A stretch of DNA of 39,963 nt, from the NCBI GenBank assembly GCA_022794255.1, contig JAAWEL010000084.1, positions 1 to 39,963 of the forward strand. Reading direction: 5' to 3'. Below, in pieces: positions 1 through 9,353 of the stretch; the first letter of the stretch is position 1; each line of letters starts with the position of its first letter. The position numbers and the translations under genes were made by a program. The stretch is from Lachnospiraceae bacterium (GTDB lineage Bacteria; Bacillota; Clostridia; Lachnospirales; Lachnospiraceae). The notes under the pieces are model-generated. The model did no database searches, was not told where the DNA came from, and worked only from the letters and a program-made list of their open reading frames with translations.

Positions 1-38
1 CTTCTCCTTCATATTTTTCATTTTACAGCCCCCTATCT

Positions 39-3000
39 CTAATCTGCCTTACTCTCTGAGCCCGCCTTATACGATAAAATCTGGTCATAGGCATCCTGAT
101 CCGCCTTTAGCTGCGCTTCGTTGCCCACCGTAGCTGTCCCGGACTGACTGATAATTTCCCGGATGCATTCTGCTGCTGCCTTCTGATCCTCTGGGGCAGC
201 AGTTTTCATGTTATTGATTACCTCACAGGCTTTTCGGCTATCAAGCCCTGTAATCTCATTTTCCATAGCCGTGATTGGTGTTGTCAGCACCCCTCTGGCC
301 ATATTGGCAGCAGAGACTGCCATAAGAATATATCCGTCCAAATCCTCCTGCGTCAGTTCCATCCCTGCAATGGCGTCCGCCGTTCCCTCAAAAATGTTAA
401 CGGTCTGTGCTGCATTGGGATCACTATAGCTGTACATAAGCATTGCCCCACTGTAAGCCGTAAAATTAATGCCGGTGCTGTATGCTCCCATCTGAAATCG
501 AAGCTTTGGAATCGTGTACCGGTCGGATGCTGCCATGAGAAACGGAATGTATTTTCCGTAAAAGCTTTCATTTTCATAACAATTTCCAACCATAACAGCA
601 TATTGATCGGAGCTTTCTAGGATCACGGCCCGCTTCTGCACCTTTTGAGGCAATGTAATCAGGCTTTCCCCCGCCTTTTTGAAAGGAAGGACCTCCAAAA
701 GCCCGGCGCTGACAGTCCTTATCCTTTCAAGGTCATCCTCCGGAGCTGCGCACATCCATACCAGGCGCCCCTTTTTCATAAGCTTATCCGAAACTGACTG
801 AAGGCGCTCTGCCAAAACCGCTCCATAGGAGCCATCTTCCTCCAGCCGGTTTTTGATTTCTTCAAGATAATAGTAAAACTCTTGTCCCCTGTATGCTTCC
901 TGATAAGCATAATTGCGGTAAATATAAGGCGCAGCCAGATCACGAGCCACATTCAGCATATCTGCTGCACGGGACAGATCAAAGGAATCTGTCTCTCTCA
1001 CCAGCAGCTCCTGAATCCGTTTTGTATCCGTAAAATCTGTACTTCCCAGCAGCTCCATCAAAAAGGTAAAGCCTGCCTCATAATCCTCTGTCAGTGTAAT
1101 CCAGCTCAGCTGCAGCATCGGATAGGCATCTTCTCCATCCGGATAAAGACAGTCCATGTTATAAGAATACAGAAATTCACTTTTTAAATTCAGGATTTCC
1201 TCCAGGGAATGGTCCCTGGTGCCCATCTTTCCAGCCAGCATACTAAAAAGCCCCAGATCCATCTGTTCTTCATCAGAAAGATCGCTGATGTCCAGATACA
1301 GTCTGTATTTTCCCACTTTTTCCACCTCTGCAGGAGCCATATAGTAGGACACTCCATCTCCCTCCACCTTTTTATAGTCTGTGAAAGGTTCTTCATCAGG
1401 AATATCAGATGGGTCTATAATAAAATCACGGTTCGAGCCTTCCGCTTCGTTCCATTCCCTGAATTTCTTCGTGTCCTGGATCAGCATCTGAATTTCTTCT
1501 TCTGTCATAGAAGCCTTCTTATCCGCCAGATAAGCATCCCTCTCCTCAAGAATTTTTTCAGCAAGTCCCGGCTCCGGCACATTCGTAATCAATGCGCTGC
1601 GTCCTTCCTCCCCCACCTCTGCTGCCAGGCGGCGGAAAATTTCCTGTCCATCGTCTGCTTCCACATCATTCAACGTCTTTTCAAACACATTGTAAAAATC
1701 ATATTTTCCTGTGTGAGTCCAGTAATTGACAATATTAGGAAACACATTTACTCCGACATTTATTTCGTCCCTGAGCAAATAGTTGGATGTTTCTGTCTGC
1801 TTTAAAATCGAATGAAGGATTTCCCTGTCCACTCCTTCTTCTGCAATCCGGGTCAATGTCTCTGTCACAGCCTCCTTAAATACCTGGCTCTGCGCCGGCT
1901 CTCCGTAGAGAAGGCTGAATTGGAGATACGGCTTTGCATTATACAGATTTACATATACCAGGGCCTGATTCTGGACCCCCAGGGCCTTCAGGTTTGTATG
2001 AAAAGAAGAATTTTCATGATTCAATATCTCCGTCAGCAGAAGCCATGCCGTCAGATCCTCCCAGCTTTTATCTTCTAAACTGAAGCCATAATCAATCTGG
2101 GAGGCATTTTCCGTCTGATCCCCCTCATAAGCTGGTACGGGTACCATCTTTTCCTCATAGCCGTCCCTGGAAACCGGATCCTGATAAGCAGAAAGATCGG
2201 TTTCCTGCCTTTCAGCCCTTGACAGATACTCTTTGTCCATAAAGCCTAAAACCTTTTCATAATCCATATCCCCATACAGAAAGATCAGGCTGTTGTCAAA
2301 ATGATAGTAACGCTTATAGGTGTCCAACACCGCCTCATAGGTAAGGTTCTGATAGTTTCTGTGAGACCGCCCGATTGCATTGGATGCATACTGACCCGGA
2401 TATAAGGCGTCCTCCAGATTGTTGGCGGCTTCCATAGACATATTCGTCAGAAAACCAAAGTCCTCTGAATAAACCGTACCGATCATGTGGATGTTATCTT
2501 CCGGACTGTCCAATTCATAGCGAACCGCCTCCCGCTTGAAAATATTTTCATTTTTAAGGATATCCGGTGCCACCATACAGCTTAAATAGGCATCCATAAG
2601 CTTTATAAGCTGCTCCTCGCTTTCCGAGCTTACAGGGTAAGAGGTGAAGGTGTTGTAGGTAAAAGCATTAATAAAGGTATTGTAGCTCTTTCCAACCAGA
2701 TCAAAAAACAGATTTTTGCTGGGATACTTCTCCGAGGAAGCAAGAATCGCATGTTCAAATACATGGTTACTATCCGTCTCATCCACATATGGCGTGTGAT
2801 AGCTGATAGAAAAGGCCAGCTCTGGATCACTATTCTTTACCCAAACCAATTCTGCACCACTTTTTTCATGGGTAAAGCCAATAATCTTTGCCTGCAGCAT
2901 TTGGCTGTCAGAAAGGGAATTTACTGTGAATCCGGAAATCACATTGCCTACTGCCAGACCATCTTCCAGCCAACCGCCTGGCTGCTCCTGTGCTGATGGA

Positions 3001-3137
3001 TCGGTTGCCTGTGTTTTGGCGCTTTCAGCTGGCTTTCTGTCAGTACCTTCCCCTGGTTTTTTAGCCCCGCACCCGCTCATCACGGCCATAACTGCCACTA
3101 AGCTCCACACAATGAGCTTCTTATAAGTTCGTCTCAT
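39..3137 (-). CDS. M16-family (insulinase-like) metallopeptidase lipoprotein
   Basis: A zinc peptidase of the M16 (insulinase/PreP-like) family, about 1032 aa, likely anchored outside the membrane. Near residue 130 it has the inverted zinc motif HVFEH (HxxEH), and the two-lobed length of about 1000 residues fits the M16C single-chain enzymes that degrade peptides. The N-terminus starts MRRTYKK, then a hydrophobic stretch and a lipobox-like AVMSGC, so it is probably a lipoprotein; a Pro/Thr/Gln-rich linker follows. The frame is open 16 codons further upstream, but I chose the ATG at 3137 because a purine-rich GGAAAGGAAGAG site lies just before it and because the lipobox then sits at a normal distance. 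It is the last gene of the minus-strand run. Family assignment is strong; the substrate is unknown. Confidence 0.88.
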   Translation of the reverse strand: MRRTYKKLIVWSLVAVMAVMSGCGAKKPGEGTDRKPAESAKTQATDPSAQEQPGGWLEDGLAVGNVISGFTVNSLSDSQMLQAKIIGFTHEKSGAELVWVKNSDPELAFSISYHTPYVDETDSNHVFEHAILASSEKYPSKNLFFDLVGKSYNTFINAFTYNTFTSYPVSSESEEQLIKLMDAYLSCMVAPDILKNENIFKREAVRYELDSPEDNIHMIGTVYSEDFGFLTNMSMEAANNLEDALYPGQYASNAIGRSHRNYQNLTYEAVLDTYKRYYHFDNSLIFLYGDMDYEKVLGFMDKEYLSRAERQETDLSAYQDPVSRDGYEEKMVPVPAYEGDQTENASQIDYGFSLEDKSWEDLTAWLLLTEILNHENSSFHTNLKALGVQNQALVYVNLYNAKPYLQFSLLYGEPAQSQVFKEAVTETLTRIAEEGVDREILHSILKQTETSNYLLRDEINVGVNVFPNIVNYWTHTGKYDFYNVFEKTLNDVEADDGQEIFRRLAAEVGEEGRSALITNVPEPGLAEKILEERDAYLADKKASMTEEEIQMLIQDTKKFREWNEAEGSNRDFIIDPSDIPDEEPFTDYKKVEGDGVSYYMAPAEVEKVGKYRLYLDISDLSDEEQMDLGLFSMLAGKMGTRDHSLEEILNLKSEFLYSYNMDCLYPDGEDAYPMLQLSWITLTEDYEAGFTFLMELLGSTDFTDTKRIQELLVRETDSFDLSRAADMLNVARDLAAPYIYRNYAYQEAYRGQEFYYYLEEIKNRLEEDGSYGAVLAERLQSVSDKLMKKGRLVWMCAAPEDDLERIRTVSAGLLEVLPFKKAGESLITLPQKVQKRAVILESSDQYAVMVGNCYENESFYGKYIPFLMAASDRYTIPKLRFQMGAYSTGINFTAYSGAMLMYSYSDPNAAQTVNIFEGTADAIAGMELTQEDLDGYILMAVSAANMARGVLTTPITAMENEITGLDSRKACEVINNMKTAAPEDQKAAAECIREIISQSGTATVGNEAQLKADQDAYDQILSYKAGSESKAD

Positions 3138-3216
3138 TTTTCTCTTCCTTTCCAAGGCACAAACAGGTTGTGAACGTTTTTTCAAATTCTTTCACCCTTG
3201 CCTCCTGCTCTGAATC

Positions 3217-3552
3217 TCATCCCTTTTCCGGATACTCCTTATCTTTCCAGTACCACCATTTCAGCTTTTCTGGCTCATGCTCCTCGTGCTCTGCAAAATA
3301 CACCGCACAACGGTATACATACAGTACACAACGGTCGTCCTGAAATCCTTTTTTCAGGCAATCCAAATGGTACAGCTCTTCCGGATCCCTTCCCGCCAAG
3401 TCAGCCACACACCGGATTCCAATATTCTGCAAATGCCGCTCCATGTTTGCCCCCACCCCTGGTATCCTTTTCAAATCGCTGACCGGATTTTCCCCGGAAG
3501 CTTTCCTTTTGCCTCCATTGTTCGTTCCCTTCGATCCTCTCTCCTTTTTCAC
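3217..3552 (-). CDS. Helix-hairpin-helix protein (Cdd1-like)
   Basis: A 111-aa protein. The core DLKRIPGVGANMERHLQNIG, followed by a CVADLAGRDPEEL segment, is a classic helix-hairpin-helix pair, and the C-terminal YRCAVYFAEHE...WWYWKD part matches the small Cdd1/'pathogenicity locus' family as I remember it. That family is thought to bind DNA non-specifically, but its role is unknown. The start is GTG at 3552, seven bases after AAGGAGG. The Lys/Gly-rich first 22 residues look disordered. It sits between the M16 peptidase and the YlxP-like gene on the same strand. Confidence 0.75.
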   Translation of the reverse strand: MKKERGSKGTNNGGKRKASGENPVSDLKRIPGVGANMERHLQNIGIRCVADLAGRDPEELYHLDCLKKGFQDDRCVLYVYRCAVYFAEHEEHEPEKLKWWYWKDKEYPEKG

Positions 3553-3600
3553 AGTCTCCTCCTTGCACCCCTTATATTGCTTCCTTCGATCCTCTGTATT

Positions 3601-3810
3601 CTACGATTCACCTGAAAGCCGGTGTGGCTTTTCCAGCTTCTCAATCCGTTCCACTGCCTTCTCCGGCGAGCAGGATGACACATCAATCTTTATGGTATCC
3701 AATTTCTCATACAAAAAAACCGCTCCAGGCTTCTGGCAATTGCATCCTCCCTCCGAAGCCTTCTTTCCATGATATAGGGATTCAACGAAGTTCCCGCTCC
3801 TCCTCCACAA
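3601..3810 (-). CDS. Possible small hypothetical protein, or remnant
   Basis: A 69-codon frame filling the gap between the YlxP-like gene and the helix-hairpin-helix gene. The C-terminal half (YEKLDTIKIDVSSCSPEKA and the Lys/Glu-rich helix after it) reads like real protein. It resembles the last strand and helix of P-loop kinases such as adenylylsulfate or cytidylate kinase. The N-terminal part overlaps the end of the YlxP-like gene, there is no good ribosome site, and no kinase core is present. It may be a degenerate gene end. Low confidence. Confidence 0.3.
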   Translation of the reverse strand: MWRRSGNFVESLYHGKKASEGGCNCQKPGAVFLYEKLDTIKIDVSSCSPEKAVERIEKLEKPHRLSGES

Positions 3811-4066
3811 TCTCTGCCTCTGTACACTGCTCCAAAAAGTTTACAATCTCGTCCATAACATGGTCCGCCTGGGCGCTGTGAGGCACAATGGAGGCCACTC
3901 CGATCACAATTGACTGATGAATATCCTGATCTTTAACCTCCGCAGCTGACACCTGAAATTTGTTCCGTATCTTCGCCAAAATACTTTTCACCACCATCCG
4001 CTTTTCTTTCAGGGAATGTACCCAGGGCGCGTACAATTTTACAGTCAAAACAGCTACTTTTACCAT
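3782..4066 (-). CDS. DUF503 family protein (YlxP-like)
   Basis: A 94-aa protein. The segments LYAPWVHSLKEKRMVVKSI and AEVKDQDIHQSIVIGVASI, followed by an acidic C-terminus ending in VEEERELR, are characteristic of DUF503/YlxP. In Bacillus ylxP lies in the nusA-infB-rbfA cluster and is tied to late ribosome assembly, but here it sits apart from that cluster. It overlaps the end of the upstream pyrophosphatase-like gene by a few bases, so the two are probably translated from one mRNA. Length is normal for the family. Confidence 0.85.
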   Translation of the reverse strand: MVKVAVLTVKLYAPWVHSLKEKRMVVKSILAKIRNKFQVSAAEVKDQDIHQSIVIGVASIVPHSAQADHVMDEIVNFLEQCTEAEIVEEERELR

Positions 4067-4455
4067 TGGTGGTCCTCCTTATTTTCCTGTTCTGCAATCT
4101 TTTTTCCACCGTCATGGGATCCGCATCTCATCTCCATTCGTATTTCTGACTTAAAATACTTTTCCTGGAACCAGATCTGCTCCATGATTTCCTCTGCACA
4201 AAGCGAAAACCCTTCAGGAGCAACCACCCATTTTTCCTCCACATCATTGAACCGGTGGACAACCGCAATAATCCTTCCTGTAAATTCTTTCACCGCCTTC
4301 TCTACCCCAATAACATAGGCGTCCTGTTCCTCACCGTCCGGAGCCATCACTCCCTTGATATATCCATAATTTACCGGATAGCACATATCCGCATACTCCG
4401 GATGAAAGCTGCCTAAGGGTCTGTCCACTGTGACGGTTACAAGAGTTCCGATCAT
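4060..4455 (-). CDS. Inorganic pyrophosphatase-like protein
   Basis: A protein of about 131 aa resembling family I soluble inorganic pyrophosphatases. It has MIGTLVTVTVDRPLGSFHP, then YPVNYGYIKG (compare the usual YPFNYGFIP) and APDGEEQDAYVIG in place of the metal-binding DGDPxDxxxL loop. One of the three usual aspartates is therefore Glu and the loop spacing differs, so catalytic activity is uncertain. It is shorter than the usual roughly 170-aa enzymes. The frame is open 13 codons further, but the ATG at 4455 has an AAAGGAGAGA site before it. It lies downstream of the DUF262 gene and overlaps the YlxP-like gene. Confidence 0.75.
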   Translation of the reverse strand: MIGTLVTVTVDRPLGSFHPEYADMCYPVNYGYIKGVMAPDGEEQDAYVIGVEKAVKEFTGRIIAVVHRFNDVEEKWVVAPEGFSLCAEEIMEQIWFQEKYFKSEIRMEMRCGSHDGGKKIAEQENKEDHQW

Positions 4456-4598
4456 GTGTTTTCTCTCTCCTTTCCATTCTGACAAACAATCCATTACTTT
4501 CTTTCAGGCACAAGCTCACAGAATCTTTCTCCGTGTTCTGACCCGCCCAGCCAGCAGGAACGAACATTTGATCACCATGCTCGCTGCAGTAATATTTC

Positions 4599-7142
4599 TC
4601 ATCCGGCAAAAGAATCCTTTCTCAGATACAAAACTGCCACCTCGTAAAATTTCTTGCTCCACTCTGCATGGAAACGGGCCATCTGCATCCAGTCCTCTTC
4701 ATCTTCTATGCTTACCCCGGACAAAAAACAATATACCTTGGACAATTTAATGTCATCATTTCGGTTCCAAACCAATTGGACGCCAAATGCTTTTTCGATC
4801 TCCTCTCTGTGAGACATCAAATCATCAAATGCCCTTTTATTTACCTTGTCATCGGATTTTCCCAGACAAAGTTCCACCCGCGCTGAATCGTAATTGGCAA
4901 CACAGGAAATATAAAAGCCACCTACCCCAAAGAAACCGTTTACCCAATTATCCTTTGATGGATTCACATTGGAAAAAGCTCCTTCCTTTCCATGTGACTC
5001 TTTGATCAATGGCAGCGCATAGGTCCAGTATCTTCTCCGCAGCTCCTGCCTGCTGCCTGGCTCATCTCCAATTGATTTGTTTTCATCACGGAGATAGAAT
5101 ATCAGATCAGATGGATCCACATCGTAGAGCCTGAACAGCCGATTCAGCACAGATAGCTTGCTCTGGGTACTGGTATTGGTCCAGACATAAATCCCGTCAC
5201 CGATTTCCATGTATCTTCCAGGATTATCCGGATTCATGTTGAAATGAAAGGCGATCCCGTCCTCCTGTGACATAGCCAGTTTGGCAATGATGACTTTATC
5301 CTCCTCATAGAGCATCTGTATCACCTTCTGGAACATTTCCACCCAGCTGCTGACTGGCTGCTCCACTTTCTTAAAGTCAAAACGGACAATCTGCCTGCCA
5401 GTCAGATCCATATCATCTCCCAGGGTATAGGAGTCAAACTGTTTTTCCACAGGCTTAAACCCGGTAACAGGCATTTCCCAAATCTTTAACGCCCGGCTAG
5501 TCAGATATTGACTCCGCTCTTTAAGCTCTGTGAGTGTCCATTTACTCTTTTTTGCAAGATAGGTATTCATACGGATTCCGCTGTCATCAAAACCGTTTTC
5601 TATGGTCTTTTTCTCTGCAAAAGAGCGGTTGCTATATTTAGAGTTATAAGCGGAGAGAGTCAGATTGGCAATCCTGTGAAGCCATAGCTCATGTATCTGT
5701 TGGCAGTTCTCCCCAAGCTCCTTCTGCCATGCAAGGGTAAGATGCTGAGGCATAATATGTTCTATTGTGTAGATTCCCTCATCACAATGATGATAGACAT
5801 CCTTATCCTCATCTGTCCCAAAATTTTCCAGACGTTCCAATATGTAAATCTTATTTTTGCTGTTCATGAGATAGACCGGCCGCTCTGCAAAGCATACAGA
5901 GAACTCTTCATCATCCGGAAAACGGGCCCGATCTTTTTTAGACACAAGGGCATATTTGAATTTTTCCACATAATTCCCATCCGTGCCATCGTAGCGCATA
6001 ATCTCCTTGTGAAGCAGCAAAAATATCTTATTTAAGGCATTTGTGGGCAAATCACAGATGTTTCTCCTGAACAGATAATTCTCCGTTGTGAGAAAAATAT
6101 CTGTGACTTGGGCAATACTCAGCTTGTCCTCATCATAAAAACGAAGTACCTGAAGAAAAAATGGCCTTGTAACGGTGGTTTCCAGACGGTTCAGCCGGTG
6201 AATACAGGCATCCATGACCTTATTTCCACTTCCTCCATTTATGAGAATCTGATATCTTTTAGCATAGTTTAGCAAATCCTTCAAAAGCTCCTCTGTCCGG
6301 ATTTTATTAAACTCCACATACGCTTTAAAATTATGATAAATCTTCTTCTGAGATGGAATCGCCTGCTGCTTTACGCTTAAGTAGTCCCGGATATAGGCGC
6401 TTACATCATACCGGGTGCATTCCTCGATTCTGTTCCAGTATTTTTCATAATACTCATCCTGTTCCCTGGGGGAAAGACTCATCAGGATAAAGTTGCGGAT
6501 CTTATCACCCTCACTAAGATCAAGCCCTGTTGAATTGAGACTTTCAAAGATAAGCTGAGGATTGTCCTCATTATTCAGGATAATATTGATAATCTCAAGA
6601 CGGCAGATCGCCTCAAATAGCTCATCAATGGTGATTTCCTGCTTCTGAATCCGGTCACGAAAATAGTTATAATTTGCTGTTATATTAGACTCCCGAATGT
6701 GTTCAGACGCATCATCAAACAATTTTCCAAAAGCCCGCTGATCATTTTTTACCGGCTTTAGCTTAATACGCTTTTCCTGGGGCTGATATTTGTCCACAAG
6801 AAAATCCTCATAAAGCTGCTCGCCAAGAGACTTATCCTCAGGCGCCATAAACCCCTTTTCAATCAGATCATACATGGCAAGAAAAAGCAGAGAGACAGTA
6901 GTCAGCCGCTGCTGTCCGTCAATCACCAAAAATTCCGTATTCCGGCCGCTGGGATTATAGACAGAAACAAGACTTCCAAAAAAATGGCTTCTCCGGTCAT
7001 CTTTGATTATCTTGACAAGATCATCATAAAGCTGTCTGCAGTTTTCTGTTTTCCAGTCATAATTTCTCTGGTAAACAGGAATGACAAAACGCTTCTTTGC
7101 CCCTTCCATATACTCGATTAGCCTGCACTCTGAGCCCTTCAT
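4599..7142 (-). CDS. DUF262-DUF1524 (GmrSD-like) protein, 847 aa
   Basis: A large protein combining an N-terminal DUF262 (ParB/Srx-like) domain and an HNH domain of DUF1524 type, the arrangement found in the type IV modification-dependent restriction enzyme GmrSD and related anti-phage proteins. Visible motifs are FVIPVYQRNYDW (residues about 18-29), FLVIDGQQRLTT (about 71-82) and, near residue 465, YTIEHIMPQHLTLAW followed by the LWLHRIANLTLSAYNSKYSNR helix-strand pattern. The last 200 or so residues look like a DUF4268-type C-terminal module. It starts at ATG after AAAGGAGG, only 37 bp behind the rRNA methyltransferase gene, so it sits inside a housekeeping transcription unit. A defence role is inferred from the family. 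Confidence 0.85.
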   Translation of the reverse strand: MKGSECRLIEYMEGAKKRFVIPVYQRNYDWKTENCRQLYDDLVKIIKDDRRSHFFGSLVSVYNPSGRNTEFLVIDGQQRLTTVSLLFLAMYDLIEKGFMAPEDKSLGEQLYEDFLVDKYQPQEKRIKLKPVKNDQRAFGKLFDDASEHIRESNITANYNYFRDRIQKQEITIDELFEAICRLEIINIILNNEDNPQLIFESLNSTGLDLSEGDKIRNFILMSLSPREQDEYYEKYWNRIEECTRYDVSAYIRDYLSVKQQAIPSQKKIYHNFKAYVEFNKIRTEELLKDLLNYAKRYQILINGGSGNKVMDACIHRLNRLETTVTRPFFLQVLRFYDEDKLSIAQVTDIFLTTENYLFRRNICDLPTNALNKIFLLLHKEIMRYDGTDGNYVEKFKYALVSKKDRARFPDDEEFSVCFAERPVYLMNSKNKIYILERLENFGTDEDKDVYHHCDEGIYTIEHIMPQHLTLAWQKELGENCQQIHELWLHRIANLTLSAYNSKYSNRSFAEKKTIENGFDDSGIRMNTYLAKKSKWTLTELKERSQYLTSRALKIWEMPVTGFKPVEKQFDSYTLGDDMDLTGRQIVRFDFKKVEQPVSSWVEMFQKVIQMLYEEDKVIIAKLAMSQEDGIAFHFNMNPDNPGRYMEIGDGIYVWTNTSTQSKLSVLNRLFRLYDVDPSDLIFYLRDENKSIGDEPGSRQELRRRYWTYALPLIKESHGKEGAFSNVNPSKDNWVNGFFGVGGFYISCVANYDSARVELCLGKSDDKVNKRAFDDLMSHREEIEKAFGVQLVWNRNDDIKLSKVYCFLSGVSIEDEEDWMQMARFHAEWSKKFYEVAVLYLRKDSFAG

Positions 7143-7179
7143 CTATGGTGCCTCCTTTATATTTTGTCGCTTTTACTTA

Positions 7180-8535
7180 TCAAATCTTCTGGCGTAGTCC
7201 CACCACACATTCTATATGCTTCACAGCCGGAAACATATCAAAAGGCCAGGCCCCTTTCGCCTCATACCCCATCCGCCGAAACACCTCTATGTCTCTTGCC
7301 AGTGTCTCCGGCCCGCAAGACACATATACCACTCGTTTTGCCTGCACGGCTTTCACTGCCCGTATAAACTCCTCCGAACTTCCGCTGCGTGGCGGATCCA
7401 TCAGCACCACATCCACCTGCTCTCCATTTTCGGCCATCTGACACATAAACCGGGGTGCGTCATTACAATAAAACCAGACATTTGATATCTGGTTATATTT
7501 GGCATTCTGTATGGCATCCCGGATTGCGTCCTTATTAAGCTCCACTCCGATCACCTGCTTTGCCTGGGACGAGGCAATGATTCCTATGGTGCCAATCCCG
7601 CAATACGCATCCAAAACCACCTCTTTCTTCGTCAGCCCGGCAAGCTCCACTGCTTTAGCGTACAGCTTTTCTGTCTGAACCGGATTTATCTGATAAAAGG
7701 ATCTGGAAGAAATGCGAAAGCGATATCCGCACAGCACATCCTCAATATATCCCGGTCCGTATAATACATACTCTTTTTCTCCCAGCACCATGCTGGTGCC
7801 TCTCTCATTAATATTCTGCACAATGGTAGTAATATCCGGATGCGCTTTTAAAAGTGCCTTGGAAAAATTATTTTTTGACGGGAAAACAGGAGAGGCCGTC
7901 ACCAGTACCACCATGATCTCCCCGGTGGCAAAGCCCCGGCGTATCAAAACATGCCGCAGTAAACCATATTCCGTATCCTCATCATATGTGCGGATTTTAA
8001 AGGATTTAAGCATTCCCCGGATTGTCTTGATAATTTCATCCGCCTTTTTATCCTCAATCATGCAGTGTTCTACTGGTACCAGATGGTGGGTTCCCTCCTG
8101 ATAGACCCCGGAAACCACCTCTCCTTTCTGATATCCAAACACTGCATGAACCTTGTTTCGGTAATGAAAGGGGTTGTCCATCCCCGTGATCGGATATACT
8201 TTACAAAACTTTCCCAAAAGATTTTGTATTTGCTGCTGTTTTTTCTTTAGCTGCTCTTCATAAGGCATATCCAGATACTGACATCCCCCACATATCCCAG
8301 TTGCCGGACACAGGCTCTTTCCCCGCTTATTTTCATGAGACTTCCCTCCCCTGGCAGATTTCACTTCTCTGACAAGCTTTCTTTCTCTGACAGCTTTCCC
8401 TTCCTTAGCAGGTTTTCCCTCCCTGACAGCCTTCCCTTCCGCAACCTTTCCCTCCCTGCCACAGCTCCTCTCACCCGTTAAGCTTTTATCTTTGCTAAAT
8501 TCTTTCTTCCCCGCCTTCTTTTTCTCTGCCGCCAT
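7180..8535 (-). CDS. 23S rRNA (uracil-C5)-methyltransferase, RlmD/RumA family
   Basis: A SAM-dependent RNA m5U methyltransferase of the TrmA/RlmC/RlmD family, 451 aa. A [4Fe-4S] site is visible in CPATGICGGC with a further Cys in KFCKVYPI. The SAM loop is LDAYCGIGTIG, the catalytic region LMDPPRSGSSEEF, and the nucleophile is in VYVSCGPETLARDI. The target could be U747/U1939-type sites of 23S rRNA or a tRNA. The first 75 residues are odd: they are almost entirely Lys/Arg/Glu/Gly in degenerate repeats (EGK, REGK, KEGKAVRE) with no TRAM domain visible there. The start is ATG after AGGAGAAAAG. It appears to head the unit that continues into the DUF262 gene. Confidence 0.88.
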   Translation of the reverse strand: MAAEKKKAGKKEFSKDKSLTGERSCGREGKVAEGKAVREGKPAKEGKAVRERKLVREVKSARGGKSHENKRGKSLCPATGICGGCQYLDMPYEEQLKKKQQQIQNLLGKFCKVYPITGMDNPFHYRNKVHAVFGYQKGEVVSGVYQEGTHHLVPVEHCMIEDKKADEIIKTIRGMLKSFKIRTYDEDTEYGLLRHVLIRRGFATGEIMVVLVTASPVFPSKNNFSKALLKAHPDITTIVQNINERGTSMVLGEKEYVLYGPGYIEDVLCGYRFRISSRSFYQINPVQTEKLYAKAVELAGLTKKEVVLDAYCGIGTIGIIASSQAKQVIGVELNKDAIRDAIQNAKYNQISNVWFYCNDAPRFMCQMAENGEQVDVVLMDPPRSGSSEEFIRAVKAVQAKRVVYVSCGPETLARDIEVFRRMGYEAKGAWPFDMFPAVKHIECVVGLRQKI

Positions 8536-8638
8536 AATCTTTTCTCCTAATTCATCTTTATCCGCAGCATTTCATCCAATACATTATCTCTGCTGCACAG
8601 CTCTAATCGCCCACACTTCTCCACTTTCCAAAATCCTG

Positions 8639-8666
8639 TTGCAAATCCCTCATAATCAACTATAAT
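8639..8666 (+). promoter_or_regulatory. Sigma-A promoter for the ProXp-ala-like gene
   Basis: TTGCAA (8639-8644), a 16-nt spacer and TATAAT (8661-8666), followed by an AGAAGGAG ribosome site and the ATG at 8702. It points rightward, opposite to the flanking genes. Confidence 0.75.
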
Positions 8667-8701
8667 AGTAGCGGACACCATCTTAGAAGGAGAATATTAT
8701 C

Positions 8702-9277
8702 ATGAATACTGCCCCCTTTTCTATCGACCCAACTCTGTATCAGGGTCGGCCTGCAGACCCTAAAAACCGCCTTTCCAAAGAGCTTCGCACCTACGATCTT
8801 CTGGACCGCCTTGGTATCTCCTACCTGAGAGCCGACCATTTTCCCACTGCCACCATTGAGGACTGCCATGACATAGACAAGCTTTTAGAGATTGAGATCT
8901 GCAAAAACCTCTTTCTCTGCAACACCCAAAAGACGAAATTCTATCTTCTCATGATGCCAGGATCAAAAAAATTCAAGACAGCTGTTCTTTCCCGACAGAT
9001 AGGCAGTGCCCGCCTGTCCTTTGCCCCAGAAGAATACATGGAAAAATACCTGGATATCACACCAGGCTCCGTCAGCGTCCTTGGTCTTATGAATGACCAT
9101 CAAAACCAAGTGCAGCTTTTGATCGACAAATCCGTAATCGATCATCACGAGTACATTGGCTGTCATCCCTGCATCAATACATCCAGCCTGAAAATACGCA
9201 CCCGCGATTTGCTGGATATCTTTCTCCCTGCCATTGTTCACCCTTACACCCTCATTGATCTTCCCTGGGATGTCTGA
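8702..9277 (+). CDS. Prolyl-tRNA deacylase, ProXp-ala/PrdX type (YbaK fold)
   Basis: A 191-aa free-standing aminoacyl-tRNA editing protein. The pattern is typical of the prolyl-tRNA synthetase-associated domain (YbaK/INS-like): ELRTYDLLDRLGISYLRADH, then EICKNLFLCNTQKTKFYLLMM, RLSFAPEEYMEKYL, TPGSVSVLGLMND, and a C-terminal HHEYIGCHPCINTSSLKIRT. Such proteins clear alanine mis-charged onto tRNA-Pro in the cytoplasm. It has its own promoter and ribosome site and is monocistronic, with the next gene convergent. The family is clear; the exact editing specificity is inferred. Confidence 0.88.
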   Translation: MNTAPFSIDPTLYQGRPADPKNRLSKELRTYDLLDRLGISYLRADHFPTATIEDCHDIDKLLEIEICKNLFLCNTQKTKFYLLMMPGSKKFKTAVLSRQIGSARLSFAPEEYMEKYLDITPGSVSVLGLMNDHQNQVQLLIDKSVIDHHEYIGCHPCINTSSLKIRTRDLLDIFLPAIVHPYTLIDLPWDV

Positions 9278-9309
9278 TGGGGGCAATGCAGAAAGAATCT
9301 GTAAAAATC

Positions 9310-9353
9310 ACGCGGCCGCCCTGCAGATAAAAAAGCTGCCAGGCAGGCCGCGT
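9310..9353. terminator. Hairpin between convergent genes
   Basis: An 8-bp inverted repeat, ACGCGGCC (9310-9317) with GGCCGCGT (9346-9353), with further partial pairing inside. It lies between two convergent genes, where a bidirectional terminator is expected. A T-run is weak on both sides, so termination is only inferred. The rest of 9354-9507 shows nothing recognisable. Confidence 0.45.

Noticed and set aside
4331..4609. A 92-codon minus-strand frame overlapping the pyrophosphatase-like gene
   Set aside because: Its second half is in the wrong frame across the well-supported pyrophosphatase coding region; only the first 50 codons fill the gap and have no ribosome site.
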